Assembly (NCBI GenBank): GCA_013397695.1
Contig: VYZI01000002.1
Span: forward strand, 3,385,563 to 3,449,562
Origin: Centropus unirufus
Lineage: Eukaryota; Chordata; Aves; Cuculiformes; Centropidae
DNA length: 64,000 bases
Direction of reading: 5' to 3'
Part shown: piece after piece, positions 1 through 12,872 of the stretch
Layout of the letters: every line of letters starts with the position of its first letter
Numbering within the stretch: the stretch's first letter is position 1
Translations under genes and position numbers: made by a program
The notes under the pieces: generated by a model
Told to the model about the DNA's origin: nothing
Seen by the model: the letters and a program-made list of their open reading frames with translations, nothing else
Database searches by the model: none

Positions 1-2885
1 AATTAAATAAAATGCAGTGTAGCCACAACAATGTTATTTTGGGTTCAAAATAACTCTAACCATTCTGACAAATGGAACTTAGTAACTTGGTACAGTGCTA
101 TATATATACAGTAAAATGCTTTAGCAATCTAAGCCAGTACCTTTGCATAAAATGCAAAGTAAACCAGCCCTACAAAACAAGGATAAAACTGTAGAAGAGT
201 GCCTACAGTGCAGCTGATTATAGGCTGATACCTCATTCATTTTAAAATGGTATGTAAATACTGAAACCCCCTACACAGCTAAAGACATACTTAAAATTCC
301 ATAAGTTCTTTAGCAGAGGAAGAATTAATATGACCACGGACTTCACTGATTTACAGGAGTTTTGCTACTATTATGCCAATAGTGTTTATCCCTATTTTCT
401 CACACATCCCAGTACTGCTGTTTAGACACAGAAGTAGACATTTGCTGAATAATTCCATTCCTTCTCTCCTCTAATTTTTCTTTCTTGAGAAGCTGCTTCT
501 CCCTCACTCCTTTTTACAGCGTTTGCTTAGTAGTCTATCAATTATCTAGATCTGTTGGGTTGTTGTTTGCTGATGAAGTCTCAACACTCTTGTCTGATCT
601 AGTGACTAGGTCAGCAAGGTTGTGTGTCCTGGGGACTTGGGGAACTGTATGGAGATGACCTCTGACACTCATCAAAGGCTCCACAGCGGCTGCTTGGCTC
701 CTATCAGTTTAATCAGCTGGCTCATTCTTGCTCTTTCACCATTCAGGACATTACTCCTATCCCTCACTGCCTGCCTTTCAGAACATACAGCCCTGCTTAC
801 ATGCTGCTCCTTCCTTCACACTGAGTTTGGCTCCTATGTGCGGGCCCCATGCAATGTACCATTCATTCTCCACATGACTCACATTTTACAGAAAACTTCC
901 TTCATGCTGAAAGGAAGGAGGGCAACAAATAGGAAGTTTTCTTTCAGAGACACAGAGGTCAATATTATTCTGGAATCTTTTGTGACAGTTTAAGGTGATG
1001 CTTAAACTGTAAGGTGCATGACTGTCACTTGTTTTTTTGGTGCTGAAGTATTTTCAGAAAAACCCTAGAACTACAAACCCAGTAACATTTGCATGAAATT
1101 GTAACAAAAAACACACTGAAAATGCCACAGAATTCTTTCCACTCTTTCTAATGAAAACAAAAGAAAATAAAAATAGTCAGTGTTATTCAATTAAAAAAAT
1201 AAAACTTAAAAAACTAAGACCCCCCATAAAGACTAAAGAAACAGTCCTAGGTCTCTTGCTGCTCCCTGGGCAGCTCTACATATGGGGAACTCTAGGTTAC
1301 TTGGTGCAGAGGCTGTGAAACCTGGCATCATAGCTTCTGCACATATATTGTGTCTGCATCTGGGCCTGTCAGTGGAGGACATCAAACATGAAAGACATGA
1401 AGGCTGGACAAAAGTTTAAAATGTGACAGCACTATTCTTTACAGTCTACTGGGGCCCTGGACAGGAAAATTCTGTGATTTTTTTAGCTAGATTACAACAT
1501 TAATACAGTCTCACATTATGGATTACTCTAGATTTTACCCGGCTATAAACCTTCTCCTCCAAACTATCAAACTAAAGACTGATTGAGAAATAGCACCATC
1601 CACAAACGCGACAGCATTCTGATGAAGCAGTTGCTTTCCTGTTAGGTAAAAGATAAGTATTACGTTCTGTGTTTCAACCATGCAAGCAACAATTTGGAAA
1701 CTGAGTAACATTCCAAGGGAATTTAGATTAGAAAGTGGCCACTGCATCCACTGTTCCTTCAGGCTCCAAGAAGTATCCCACAGTATATCATAAAAACTGT
1801 CCACACACAATGAACTCCAAACAATACCAGCAAGGCTCAGACACCTCGTCTGCAATGAAAAGATTATAGTATAATGCTGTGCAGACACTGACACAACAGC
1901 ATGAATGCACTTAATTGGAGCAATATCAACTCAGCTAAAGCAATATTAGTTATGCTGACAATACTTCTCTGTGCAAAGAATGCTTAGACTTAGCTGAAAG
2001 CATTTTTTTGTAGCACAAGAGAGGTAGCAGATTATATAAATTACAGGAGGTAATAGCCTTTTGATTCATCGCCCAGTCTCACAAAAAGAGAATCTGAAGT
2101 GATTCCTGAAGTGGATATGTTCTGTTGTATAATATGAGGATCAGCCTTGTAATCCGTGCCATACCAACAGCTCTTTGCTTTCATTGAGGTCAAAACCTGT
2201 CCTGGGAGAGCAGGCAGAAAAGCAGTCTTTCACCATAGAAAAAAAAATATTTCTAAATACTTTTTTTTTGTATGTGTGTAAAGTATATTCATCAAGCAAT
2301 CTTCACTTTCTGTAATGCCTTTCAGAGCTTTTTCTTTGTTTCCTAATCTTTACTATTCCCTGTAAATTCTGAAGTAGTAAATTAGACTAGCAATCTCTAG
2401 CAATTGAATTTGTCTATGCTGATATGCTTGGCAATGACCTGTTAGTGCAAACTGATAAGTATCTGTTTACCGAATACTTTTAGCCACTCAAGCTTCACAA
2501 AATACACTATTTAAAGTATATTGGTTTATATTTTTAATAACTACGATGAAGTACACAGAAGGAAAAGATGAGGAAGTGCTACCTCACATTTTTATGTTGA
2601 TACTTTAGCAAACTATCAAATTGCAAAATATAAACTGTTGCAATGACATTAAAGTTTAGGGGGTTTAGATTTCTTTTTCTGTGGTGTCAGCCCTTCTGCC
2701 ATTGAGCATTATGAAATTTTTCAAGAGAGGAGGGTCTACTTTTCTCAGTGTGTAAATTAAGTGATTCTTTTCTGCCCTCTCATTCCCTTCCCTGGGCTGA
2801 GGAGATTTCTGCAATTAAATTCAAATTTTTTATGTGAATCATCACAATAACACCCTGTCCCCACTCCCTCAAAGGCTCAATATTA
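1..2885. other. noncoding AT-rich DNA, no gene seen
   Basis: This is intron-like or intergenic sequence with short A and T runs (for example around 1140-1220 and 2240-2270). The longest open frames are 123 codons (622-993, plus) and 119 codons (1535-1894, minus). Neither has recognisable domains, plausible flanking splice sites or a convincing composition, so neither is called. Confidence 0.6.
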
Positions 2886-4045
2886 TCACAGAATCATTTA
2901 GGTCGGAAAAGACCTTTAAGATTATCAAGTCCAACTATGAACAAAACACTGCCAAGCCCACCACAAAACCATGTCCCTATGTACCACATCTACACGTCTT
3001 TTAAATGCCCCCAGGGATGATGACTCAACCCCTTCCCTGGGCAGCCTGTTCCAGTGCTTGACAACCCTTTCAGGGAAGTAATATTTCCTAATATCCAGTT
3101 CAAACCACCCCTGGTGCAATTTCAGACCATTCCTTTTCATTCTATCACATGTTACTTGGTAGAAGAGACCAGCACCCACCTGGCTACAACCTCTTCCATG
3201 TAGTTGTAGAGATGATAAGGTCTCTCATGTGCCTCCTTTTTTCTAGACTAAAATAACCCCCAGTTACCTCAGCTGTTCCTCTTAAGATTTGTTCTCCAGC
3301 CCTTTCACCAGCTTCTTTGCCTTTCTTTGGACTTGCTCCAGCACTTAAGTGCCTTTCTTGTAGTGAGGGGCCCAAAACTGAGCGCAGTCTTTGAGGTGTA
3401 GCTTCACCAGCGCTGAAGACAGGGGCACAGTCACTTTCCTACACCTGCTGGCCACACTGTTTCTCATATAAGCCAGGATACCGTTGACCTCTTGGCCACC
3501 TGGGCACACTGCTGGTTCATGTTCAGCTGGCTGCTGACCAGCAAACCCAGATCCTTTTTCTCCAGGCAGCTTTCCAGCCCGTAAAGCTGCATGGGGCTGT
3601 TTGGGCCCAAGTGCAGGACCCAGGACATGTTGAATCTCATACAATTGGCCTCAGCCCATTTTGATCCAGCCCCTCCAGACCCCTCCGTAAAGCCTACCTT
3701 CCCTCAAGGAGATCAGCACTTAATTTGGTGTCATCTGCAGGCTTACTGGAGGTACACTTGATCCCCTGGTCCAGACCATTGATAAAGATATTAAACAGAA
3801 CCATCCTCAAAAGTGAGCTCTGCAGAACAGCACTTGTGCTTGGCTGCCGACTGGATTTAATTCCATTCACCGCAGCTCATTGGGCCCAAGCATCCATTCA
3901 TCCATCCATCCATGCATCCATCCATCCATCTTTTTACCCAGCAAACAGCACACCCCTGTGAGCCACAAGCAACCAGTTTTTCCAGGATTATGCTGTGGGA
4001 AACCATATCAAATGCTTTATTTAAGTCTAGATAGTAGACTAGACA
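2886..4045 (-). repeat. CR1 LINE fragment, 5'-truncated, reverse-transcriptase region plus 3' end
   Basis: Read on the minus strand this is the 3' part of a CR1 non-LTR retrotransposon, which moves by target-primed reverse transcription. Near 4020 the frame shows the palm motif D-L-N-K-A-F-D followed by V-S-H-S. Near 3735-3750 the A-D-D-T-K active-site box follows (CR1 normally has F-A-D-D-T-K; here it reads P-A-D-D-T-K). Downstream comes the characteristic C-terminal CR1 stretch, broken over several frames (3345-3644 and 2925-3179), then the 3' UTR-like end near 2886. Stops and frameshifts make it dead. The 5' truncation is near 4045, but the exact edge is blurred by divergence. The family is known from sauropsid genomes. 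The assignment rests on recognised CR1 protein and 3' sequence, not on a database search. Confidence 0.9.
3891..3930. repeat. (ATCC)n microsatellite inside the CR1 copy
   Basis: About ten imperfect ATCC/CATC units, interrupted once by CATG. On the minus strand they translate as a repeating W-M-D-G/C run within the reverse-transcriptase frame, between the A-F-D motif and the A-D-D box. This part of CR1 normally encodes a short W-x-x-x-W-L-D-G-R segment, so the tetranucleotide appears to have expanded from a pre-existing GGATGG-like seed after insertion. Confidence 0.85.
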
Positions 4046-4084
4046 ATAAATTGTAAAACCCAACATTTATTTAATTGCATTTTC

Positions 4085-4240
4085 TCAGTATGTATCATCA
4101 TCACTATTACAAAGGGAGCAAGTGTAATTACATACTTGGGAAACTAAGGTACAAAACTGAAGCCTCAGGTCAACAGCAGAACCAAAATGTGGTAAGGGTC
4201 TACCATGTTCCAGATTTGGGCTCCATCCTCTGGTTCACCT
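4085..4240 (-). repeat. old MIR/CORE-SINE-like fragment
   Basis: The string GGGAAACTAAGG at about 4139-4150, followed by CTCAGGTCAACAGCAGAAC and a later CAGATTTGGGCTCC, follows the order of an antisense MIR-type SINE core (GGAAACTGAGGC ... AGGTCACACAGC ... GGATTTGAACCC). Divergence is high. An L2/L3 3' end or chance resemblance remains possible. Confidence 0.4.
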
Positions 4241-6479
4241 AGGAAAGAAGGGATTGCTTCTGTAATTCTATTATATATTTTTACTCAATAACATAGATAA
4301 AACCAATTCACCTTGGTCATAGATGATCTTCTTAAAAGCTGCCTTTAAGCCACTCTTTTTTTCTCTATTACTTTTCTAGAAGTACCTGGTTTTCTAGAAG
4401 CCTAGAAGCCTCTGGCGTTACCCGCCTGCAGTGCTATGGAAATTAATGGGGTTCCTCTGGAGCACAGCCCTACAGCTGTGCAGAGCAGGTACAGAGCAAA
4501 GCAGCAACGTGCAGAGAAGAGAAAGAAAAAAAGACCAACACAAACAGCAAATATTTGGCTTTCTGTACCTGTCCAATTTTTTCCACTAGCATGTGAGCAA
4601 AGGAATGGAACTCTGTGCTGCCTTTTTCACTTTCAGTGTGCCATTAAAAAGGGAGGTGGAAATCAGTTACCTTTTCTACCTCTTTGCCCAGGGGAAAATC
4701 CTCCTCCACCTGCACAACAGGCTAGACTTAGCTTTATTACTTAGTTAATTACCACCAAGAAAGTTATGTGACACAAATACGCATGCCTCAGTTAGTATAA
4801 TATGTTACACAAAAAGAAATATTATACTTTATTAGCTCAACTAAAGTCATATATAAATACTTTGGCTCTACCATCCATAATTTACCTTTCAAATGGATAT
4901 AGATTCCAATGGATTTTTCTATAAAATTTTAAACTCTCAAATGAGAGGAAATACTTAAAAAAAATTAGTATTGGTCCATTGTTCTTAGGAGGTTTGCATC
5001 TGTAGGGGGATCTTCTGGTTCTACTTCTTTTAACTACACAGTCAAAATGAATGGAATGTTTAAATACAAAGACCTTTCAAAAGACATTTTTGCTTTTGTT
5101 TTTATTGTGGATTGATGGAGGCTGCAGTCAGGCACAGTGTGCTTTCTCAAAAGGACTTCAAATTAAAGATATGATTCAGTAATATAATTACTTTTCATGT
5201 CCACAGTATTGCTGCTTATGTTTATTAGAATATGACCTATGTGTCAAGAAGTAATATTTTGTACCAGTGCTAAGATGCATAAACCTTCACAGAAAGTACC
5301 TTTTGGTCCAAATTATATGCCCTTTGTACATAGAAACAATTATCACTGAAGTACTTTATGACGTATATGAGTAGTCATAGTTGTATAGAGTGTCAGAGAC
5401 AGTCATTAAATGGTACTGTACAGCCCGCACAGAAGTCAGAAAAAAATTAACTACTTAGGAAGAAACCTTCCAGTATCACGAGTATGGATTTTATTAGTTG
5501 GTTACCAATTTGTTTTAATATAAGAAAATGGAACACGTTAGTCCCTTTTTTTTTTGTTAGGTGACCGTATAATACCTCTAGGACTAGAAAGCATACACAG
5601 GTGATTTTATTAATGTACTGACAAGACACAGGTGACTGCAATAATCATGTGCTGCAAATATCCACATGTGTGAGTGGCACAGAGGCAATGAAAGAACTGC
5701 CTTCCTGAAAGCCAACTTGTTTGACTGGTGGGCTCAGCATTACAGTAACTGCTATGCAGGAAAACTTCTTTAGGAACAACGAATAGATAGAATGGCATGT
5801 TAAACAGGGAGAAGCAGCTTTATTTGGCACCTTTCTTTGGACCGTGCAATAGCTATTATTTAGCTAAACCATGGCCCGTGTCCAGATAAAGGGAAGAAAT
5901 CTATGAAAGCAACTTCGACCATTGTTAGGTTAGAAATGGGCCAGAGCCACTAATCCTGTTTTTCAGAATTTGCCAACAGCAGTTATACAGTGGGATTTTC
6001 AAAAGGGATAAAATATTCCAATACTTAAAATACTCTTACTTGAAGCAGGTACAGTTGGCCTCTAGAAGCTGAGGCAGAGATTCAGGGCCTCCATCACAAG
6101 TTTTTCTCCATTCATCAGACTGACGAGTCATCCAGTTCCCAACTCTTCTTGGTCACCACCTAAAAGCAAAGCCAGATAAAACTTGGAGGTTCCTTTTACC
6201 CTAAATCCCTTATACACTTTACAGGTAGGTATTCAGATAAATTCAGTTGACCAAGGACTTAAAAAGGGAATCAGTCTTATTCCATAGATGCTCTGCGTAG
6301 CATTTTCTGTACTGGCAGTATTTTGGAGTGAACATCATCTATGCCAGCTGACAACTGTGGCGAACACTAATGCTTGGGACATATGGGAATAAAGAAAGAG
6401 AAAATCAGAGGATGTTAAACTCATCTAATTAAATTTCTAATCCAGGTTTACATAATTAAGCAATAATGACTATGGGGAA

Positions 6480-6580
6480 GGGCATTTCCTGGCAGTTAAT
6501 GACCGGCTGGAGGATTTGAGGGCTTGAGGTAAAGCCAAGTGTTCTTAACACTGTCAGTCATTAATTGCCAGGAAATACCC
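6480..6580. repeat. near-perfect 24-bp inverted repeat with 53-nt spacer
   Basis: The left arm is 6480-6503 and the right arm 6557-6580. They are reverse complements at 22 of 24 positions, with mismatches only at the second-to-third-base region of the outer end and once in the middle. Each arm contains a TTAATGAC/GTCATTAA homeodomain-like core and a TTCCTGGCA/TGCCAGGAA half, so each arm reads as a composite protein-binding site. As RNA it would form a 24-bp stem with a large loop, longer than a usual pre-miRNA loop. It could equally be the remains of a small inverted-repeat transposon. Confidence 0.75.
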
Positions 6581-6688
6581 AACTCAGGAGGTTATTACTG
6601 CTGTTATAAACCAAGAATAGAAAAATATAAAGAAAAAAAGACAGTAATTACCTTTTTAAAGTGTTGAAAGCTGAGCACTGAACTGCCT

Positions 6689-6702
6689 GTTGCTATGGAG
6701 AC
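6689..6702 (+). promoter_or_regulatory. RFX X-box-like site
   Basis: GTTGCTATGGAGAC matches the imperfect palindrome bound by RFX-family winged-helix factors (GTTGCCATGGAAAC type), with both half-sites present. It lies about 110 bp after the inverted repeat at 6480-6580 and is followed by a TTTATTTATAG AT-rich word. RFX sites commonly mark cilia-gene promoters and enhancers. No transcript start or gene can be tied to this one, and a 14-bp match can occur by chance. Confidence 0.4.
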
Positions 6703-7624
6703 AGAGTTTTATTTATAGTATCAGTCCTTTGCTAGCATTTAAAGACTGCCCCAGTACCCAAAGGAGGGCAGGAGTTAGTTCTCAGGGCTCCATTAGGTAT
6801 ATAATTGGTAATTCAGAACATCAGCTCTATGCCACGGGCCACATAACATCTGCAGACATCAAGAGTATCACAAAACTTTACAACACTGATTACAAAATAC
6901 TGGCAGCCACTCAAAACATTTTATAGTTACGCATACCTTCAGAAAGCATTTCCAGTAGTTCCTGCTTTGATCTGCAGAGTGTGTGTCTCTAAATAGGATC
7001 CTTGTAATGTCACATTGTGCTGTTTCCTAGAAATTAAGTACTTAGGGACCAGATTTTTTAAACTGATTAATGCCATAGGTCTAGTCAGCCAGACTGTGAT
7101 CACTAACCAATTTTACAATTGTGTAACTATTGATTTCATTGGAATGGCTCCTGATCTACATCAGTTAGAATAAAGAAGGAATTCAAACCATAGCGTGTGA
7201 CAATTGTAAGTCCCCAAACCTCCTTCTTACCTGTTAAGCACTGAAAGCATTCAGTAGCTGATTCCTAAACCAGCCAAAAATAAAAGTTGTTTTTTTTTTA
7301 CTTTTAATGTTCATTGCTTTAAAGATTCTGTTGCTTTTTATGGACTATAGTGTTCAAAAATTTGACCAATACTTCAATAAAGAAAGTCTTCCAAATGAAT
7401 TGGTCAAAAAATTAATTTCTCCCAGCTGACTAATTTGGAACAATATTTTTTTAAAAAAAAGTGTCCACTAAAGGACTTAGATACCTAAATCAGGACAGAA
7501 GCAAGACTGAGGTGCCTGACAATAAAGCCATAATTAAAAAAAAAATTGCTGCATTTTGACATCCTGTTATATTCACTGGCTGTGACATTTATAAACTCTA
7601 CATTCTCACAAGAGGCTGCAATAG

Positions 7625-7651
7625 AATAATTTTGTTTTAAAACAAATTATT
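7625..7651. repeat. 27-bp AT-rich near-palindrome
   Basis: The central 16 bp (7631-7646, TTTGTTTTAAAACAAA) are a perfect palindrome. The flanks extend it to 27 bp with a single-base asymmetry. The word TTTGTTTTAAAAC recurs immediately after (from 7650), giving an overlapping direct copy. It may be a cruciform-prone site, or chance in AT-rich DNA. Confidence 0.6.
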
Positions 7652-9929
7652 TGTTTTAAAACTTAAGACTCGGCCCTGTGTAGCAGCCTAGTAGTATGAG
7701 TACCCAGCCAGGAATACAAGTACTGTACAACATGAAACATTGAACCTGGGTCTCCCTAATGCCTGCTGAGTGCCTGAAACATTATTACAGGTTGAGGATT
7801 GCTTTTGTGCTTGATTTCCAACTCCACTAATCTGGTGTCTTTTGCAGATTGCAATAGAGATCAGAAGCTGGGTACTTAGATTTCTTTACTTGATCACATT
7901 TTAAAACAGAATCCTGGGCCTTCTGAACAAAATCAAGCTCCTATCTCAGGTACAATTTTTGAAATACAGATTTTTAGTCACCTCTCTATAGATGTAAACA
8001 CAGAATTTTACAATCAATAAAATTAATATACTTAGTATGGCATATACGATCCAGAGAAGGGTGAAAATAACATCTCTCTCTACTCCGTTCTTCCTCACCT
8101 TATAATTGTCCATCATCCAGTCAGAGGTTGAGCCACACAACTGGCTCTAGGCAGATGTGATTTTGCTTTGCTTGTTCTGGGACACATCTGGATTTGAGCC
8201 AGATGCTGTCTAGATGCTATATTAGTTCAAGAACTGTGCTATCCTGATGAGGCTGTGCAACTACTGGATTGAAATGACACATATCAGCTGGAGCCAACTA
8301 ACAGCAGAGAGAACATACGTTCAATTTGATGCCTAAAGTAGGAGCTGCTTAACTCTCACCAGAGGACTTGGAGGCAACTTACATGCTCAATATATGCCAT
8401 ATAGATTCCCTCTTGGGCGCCAAACACCTACAATTTAGAAGCCTCAGAGCCTTCATTAAGTTTAGGTGACAGGAAATGGCAGTGAAATCCCCTGTGCTTT
8501 TCAAACTACTCCTTAACCTGTTGTTCCAGACAGATGCTGCAGCATCTTCACTGCAAGCTGCAGCTCAACAGAAGCTGGGCAGTTCCTCCCAGTTCCTGAG
8601 TTTAGTGCCTCAGCCTTACAAAATTACTAACTCTACTCAGAGCTGATGTTTCTTTTATCCTGGTGCATGAGCCAGTGATGTCCTGGCTGATGCACCGGGA
8701 GGCACACCTGTCGCAGCAGACGCAAGGACGTAGTAGAGGCCTCAAAGATGTGCTGCAGTGAGGAATGCTTCAGGATAGGTTTCTGGTTTGAACGTGATGC
8801 TGTGGCTTCCCTCCCGCTCAGTGATCTCACGCAGCACTCACAGCTGTCTGGCAGATGTGGCCAATCAACCTTATCTTTTATAAGGGGTGGTGGAGTAGTG
8901 AAGAGGCTGTGGTACTGCCCTAGGAACACATAAGACACAGGCTGAGATGAGGAAAAGAGGGAGGTGAAGAGAGAGCAGTTGGCTTTAGTCCAGAAGAAAT
9001 TGCAGGACCGGTGAAGAAAGGGTGATTTTTTTGTCCTTAGGTCAATGTAAACCCTTGGCCTTTGGGTCGTAATGTCAAATTTTTCCTTTACATTATTAAA
9101 TCATGATAGCTTCCAGATTTCTTGCTGAGGTATAATCCATAGAAATTTTTTTCTTCTTACAGAGCATGAAACATAACTATACGATTCCATAGCACAGTTT
9201 TACCCCCGGAAGTTCAATAGTTATATCCTTTCCTCTTGACTAGTAAAGGTCTACCCTACACCTAAATATAAATAAAGCTTCTATTTAGACCATTTTCCTA
9301 GCTATTTTTTTGACTGTTTCATTTTGGACTCTTTGACTTTCCCCTTCTTCTCTCTTTCATGAAATGCACAAAGTCAAATATAGCTAAAATACTGGAACAG
9401 ATTTCATATTCTCACAAACACTGCTACACAATCTCCTTTTTGGATATATTTAGGAGCACATCATTGCTGTAGAAGAATGAGAACTCCCCAATGTGTTTAC
9501 TAAAGCAATTAGAATACAATGTATTTTTACTTGTTTTTATCCCAGTACTTATTCTAGAGACCAAATGCAGTTGCGAATACTATAAAGCATTTGAAGAGCT
9601 CATAGCCAAAAGCAATATGGCTACAGCCATATGTGTCCTTTTATAAGAAACAGGAAGGAAAAACTGGACGTGGTCTTTACCTGCTCAAATCAGGAATGTC
9701 ATACTGTTAGTAATGATCCCACACTCTTTGCAGATTCCAGATTCTCCGGCACACACCAGGTAGTCTGTTTTATATTATTAGTTTTTATACTTTTTTAGAT
9801 TAATTTAGCTCTGCTGCCTAAACTGGAGAAGCAACCATACTGCTATTTTCAAGGGAGGGTGTAAAACACATGCAGAAGACTAGGGAAAACTTTTAAGTAG
9901 CCTTGAACCAAAGAAAGTATGTGTATGGT

Positions 9930-9976
9930 GTATGAAGTATGAAGAAGTATGAAGAACTTCTGAGTATGAAGAACTT
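9930..9976. repeat. short tandem repeat of AGTATGAAGA-like units
   Basis: Four copies of GTATGAAG with variable 3-10 bp extensions; the last two share GTATGAAGAACTT. This is local slippage and not part of a gene. Confidence 0.7.
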
Positions 9977-12542
9977 TTTAACCATGGAGATTATTACAGA
10001 TTCTCTATTTCCCCCAGCAAATATTTATAACATAACAAGTTGTAAGAAACTGAAAATAACAACTTAGGAATTTGGCATCTTACTGTTTAGGAAACTTACT
10101 TATTCCGCGCCATAGTTCATAGAGGAAACAACAACCCAATACTGCCCAACCTGATTAATTTAGGCTCTACTACACAGCTAGAGCACATTATCATGCAGCC
10201 TAAGCCGCAGCATGTTTCTCAACATTTATGAGAAGCTTTGCCATTTTAAAGCTAATTGGATGCCCATCATAAACTTTTTAAGCAAGGATAAAACTGATAA
10301 CAATCTAAACTGCATAGAGCAGTAGAGGTTATCCTCAAGCCTGGCCCACAGCTTTTCCTCTAAAGCTATGATAGGAATGGAAGAATGAAATGGAAAGAAG
10401 AAAATTAGAAAATTAGAAATGGAAGAACATTCAAATTGCATGCAACTTCTTATCTTAGTAAGCTTTACTATAATAGAATTTCTACATGTCTAGGATCTAA
10501 ATACAATTGTTCTAGGCAGAGTGAATTAAGGTATGTCAATAGTTCTTGTAGTCTGTATGCTATCTACCACAAAAATTAAATGCCATAACTGCATTAGCCT
10601 AATTACTTATGCAGGCTTTGGCAGACCTCTTCGTGTTAGCAGGAAAAGATAAATGTAACAATTGAGAACTAGAGTTTTTATTTAACCAGGTTTTCAGTAC
10701 ATCACTTTTGTGATTGTTCAGAAAATCATTCAAATTAAAATAAAATCTATGAAAGAAAATATTAAAAAATATTTTATGTTGATAATAAATACTTTAAATA
10801 TAAGTAATTTAATTCATTTTAATTTTTACTTTTCCTATATATTATATAGTACAAACTAACAGAGAAATGAAGTGTTTCATAATCAAAACATTGCATATCT
10901 TTACTCAAGAGCTATTGAAATGGTACGTTTCAGTATTTTCACACTTTCATATTTTTCTTTGCTCAAAAGAAATATTAAATAAATTTTGTAAAAATGTCAC
11001 TGTGACAAATATATTGCATATAAATACACTCTTTTTCATTAAAAAAATTAGGAAGGACTTTAAAAAAAAAGATTATTTTTTTCAATGTACCATTTTTTTA
11101 AGTGGAAACAATGTCATAGTGGATATAAAGATTTTTTCACTTTTCCCTTTCACCAAAGTGAAAAAAGAAATAGATCTTTATAATGAAACTTTTTTTCCAC
11201 CAATGTAAACCTCTTTCAGAAAAAAAATACTTATTTCAGTCCAAAATACACAAAATATTTTCCCAAACCACACATTTAAATGAAAAATGTTATGTGATGG
11301 AAAAGACTCTTCTGTTTGAAAACAAAAAATAAAAGATACTTTATGGTAGATCCCCAAATTATGGGTCAGCGTTAAATGAAAGAATATGAATAGTGTTTAT
11401 TTTTTGTATGTGATAAAAAGACAGGCTTAAAAATAGGGCTTTATTTAGAATCTGTAAAATGTACTTTGGGGAGAGCATTAACTCACCAGCTGATCATTAG
11501 ACATCATGGAGCCAACGTTAGAATCACAGAGTGAAAGAGAGGATATGCATTATTATTTCCTGGCAACATAATGCACAAAGCCAGTACTCTGACTCTAGGT
11601 TGGGTTTTCCTCATCTGTAGACCTCTCTGTAATTCTTTTATGGGGGTGTACCATCACACTACAAAGTCAAACAGGCCTCACCACAAAAAAGTAAGGATTT
11701 GTAATGCTTATCATAGATCTGCATAAACCTTCGGTGGAGTCTGCTGCTCAAGATGTGACTGATAACACGGACCATGCCCTCTCTTTATAATAAGATCACG
11801 ACACATAACCATTCCTCAAGCTAAAAGACTTAAAGAAGTTGTTTACTGAAAGTATAAACAATTATGTTGATGCTGAAGTAGAAAACAGTAAACCCAAAGG
11901 CCCTGAAGGAATGCAGTGGGCTTTGGAACCTGTCTCCGAAATCCAAAGGGAGCCCAAGTGACTTCCTTCTTGCGTATGCTCTCACAATCACTTTAACAGC
12001 TCAATGCACTGATCAGATGTGGCCTGTCTTCTGCTCGTCCTGCTTAATACTGCACAAGGACCACGTTTGACAGCTGCTAAGGCTGTGATTGAACTCAGCA
12101 AAGTTCTTAGAGCTTTCTTGAAAGGACTGACTTATTTTGGGATTTTCCATGATACGGCACAGCTTCTTCTTAAGAGTCTCTCTTCTTTACTTCTTGCGGC
12201 TGAATCTCTGCTTTTTCTCTCAACCCACAGGTTCAATAGCTTTGGAAATGAATTCCCAGTTGAAAAAGAGAATTTGGAAATATCTTTTTTTGCTCTGAGA
12301 GCAGGAAAATATATACATGGGCCAAAACATAGTCTGGCAGGATACATTCAGCAGAAAATGGATAGGAAGTGCTCGTGCCTATGTTTAATTGGAAACACCC
12401 AACGTACAGACGTTATTCTTCTAACATAAAAAAAAAAAAAAAATTACCCTTTCAGATACATGTTGCAGTATAAAATTGTAAATTGTAATTAGTGACTCAC
12501 AAAAATCTCCTTACCAGATAAATTCTACTGGTTTTCACACAA

Positions 12543-12872
12543 CCATAGAATCATAGAATGGTATGGGTTGGAAGGGACATTAAAGATGATTGAGTTCAAA
12601 CCCCCCTGCCATGGGCAGGTACACCTACTGCTGGATCAGTCTGCCCAAGGCCCTATCCAACCTGGCCTGGAGCACTTCCAGGGAGGGGGCATCAACAGCT
12701 TCCCTGGGCAACCTGGTACAGCGTTTCACCACCCTCGTTGTGAAGAATTTCTTTCTAATGTTTAGTCTAAATCTTCCCCTCCCCAATTTATAGCTATTCC
12801 CCCTTGTCCTATCACTACACCTTCGTAAAAGGTCCTTCCCCAGCTTTCTTGTATGCTCCTTCAGGTACTGGA
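12543..12872 (-). repeat. CR1 LINE 3' end, 330 bp
   Basis: It begins with the CR1 3' octamer-type repeats in antisense (CATAGAATCATAGAATGG). It then runs through the conserved CR1 3' region: CCCCCTGCCATGGGCAGG, the GGGAGGGGGCATC block and the CTTGTCCTATCACTAC block. It is cut off at its 5' side near 12872. It includes only the very end of the protein frame. The copy is less eroded than the one at 2886-4045. Confidence 0.92.

Larger units (their letters stand above)
4246..12542. other. noncoding DNA with no supported gene
   Basis: AT-rich sequence, including a very AT-rich stretch at 10690-11300. A CpG-bearing, stop-poor patch lies at 8630-8940 (minus ORF 8633-8938, 101 codons; plus ORF 8748-8933). 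Open frames there and at 12019-12429 (136 codons, ending just before an A-run at 12427-12443) have no recognisable domain. Short features inside are listed separately. Confidence 0.55.

Noticed and set aside
7231..7264. 34-bp minus-strand microexon with donor AACAG|GTAAGA
   Set aside because: The single donor match is good, but the block is too short to show coding signal and has no partner exon.
7946..8140. 64-codon minus frame with a hydrophobic stretch, as a membrane micropeptide
   Set aside because: Hydrophobic runs are routine in translated T-rich sequence. There is no conservation or expression evidence.
12019..12429. 136-codon frame ending just before an A-run, as a processed retrogene
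   Set aside because: No recognisable protein is encoded, no target duplication was found, and the A-run lies right at the stop with no UTR. The opposite strand is open as well.
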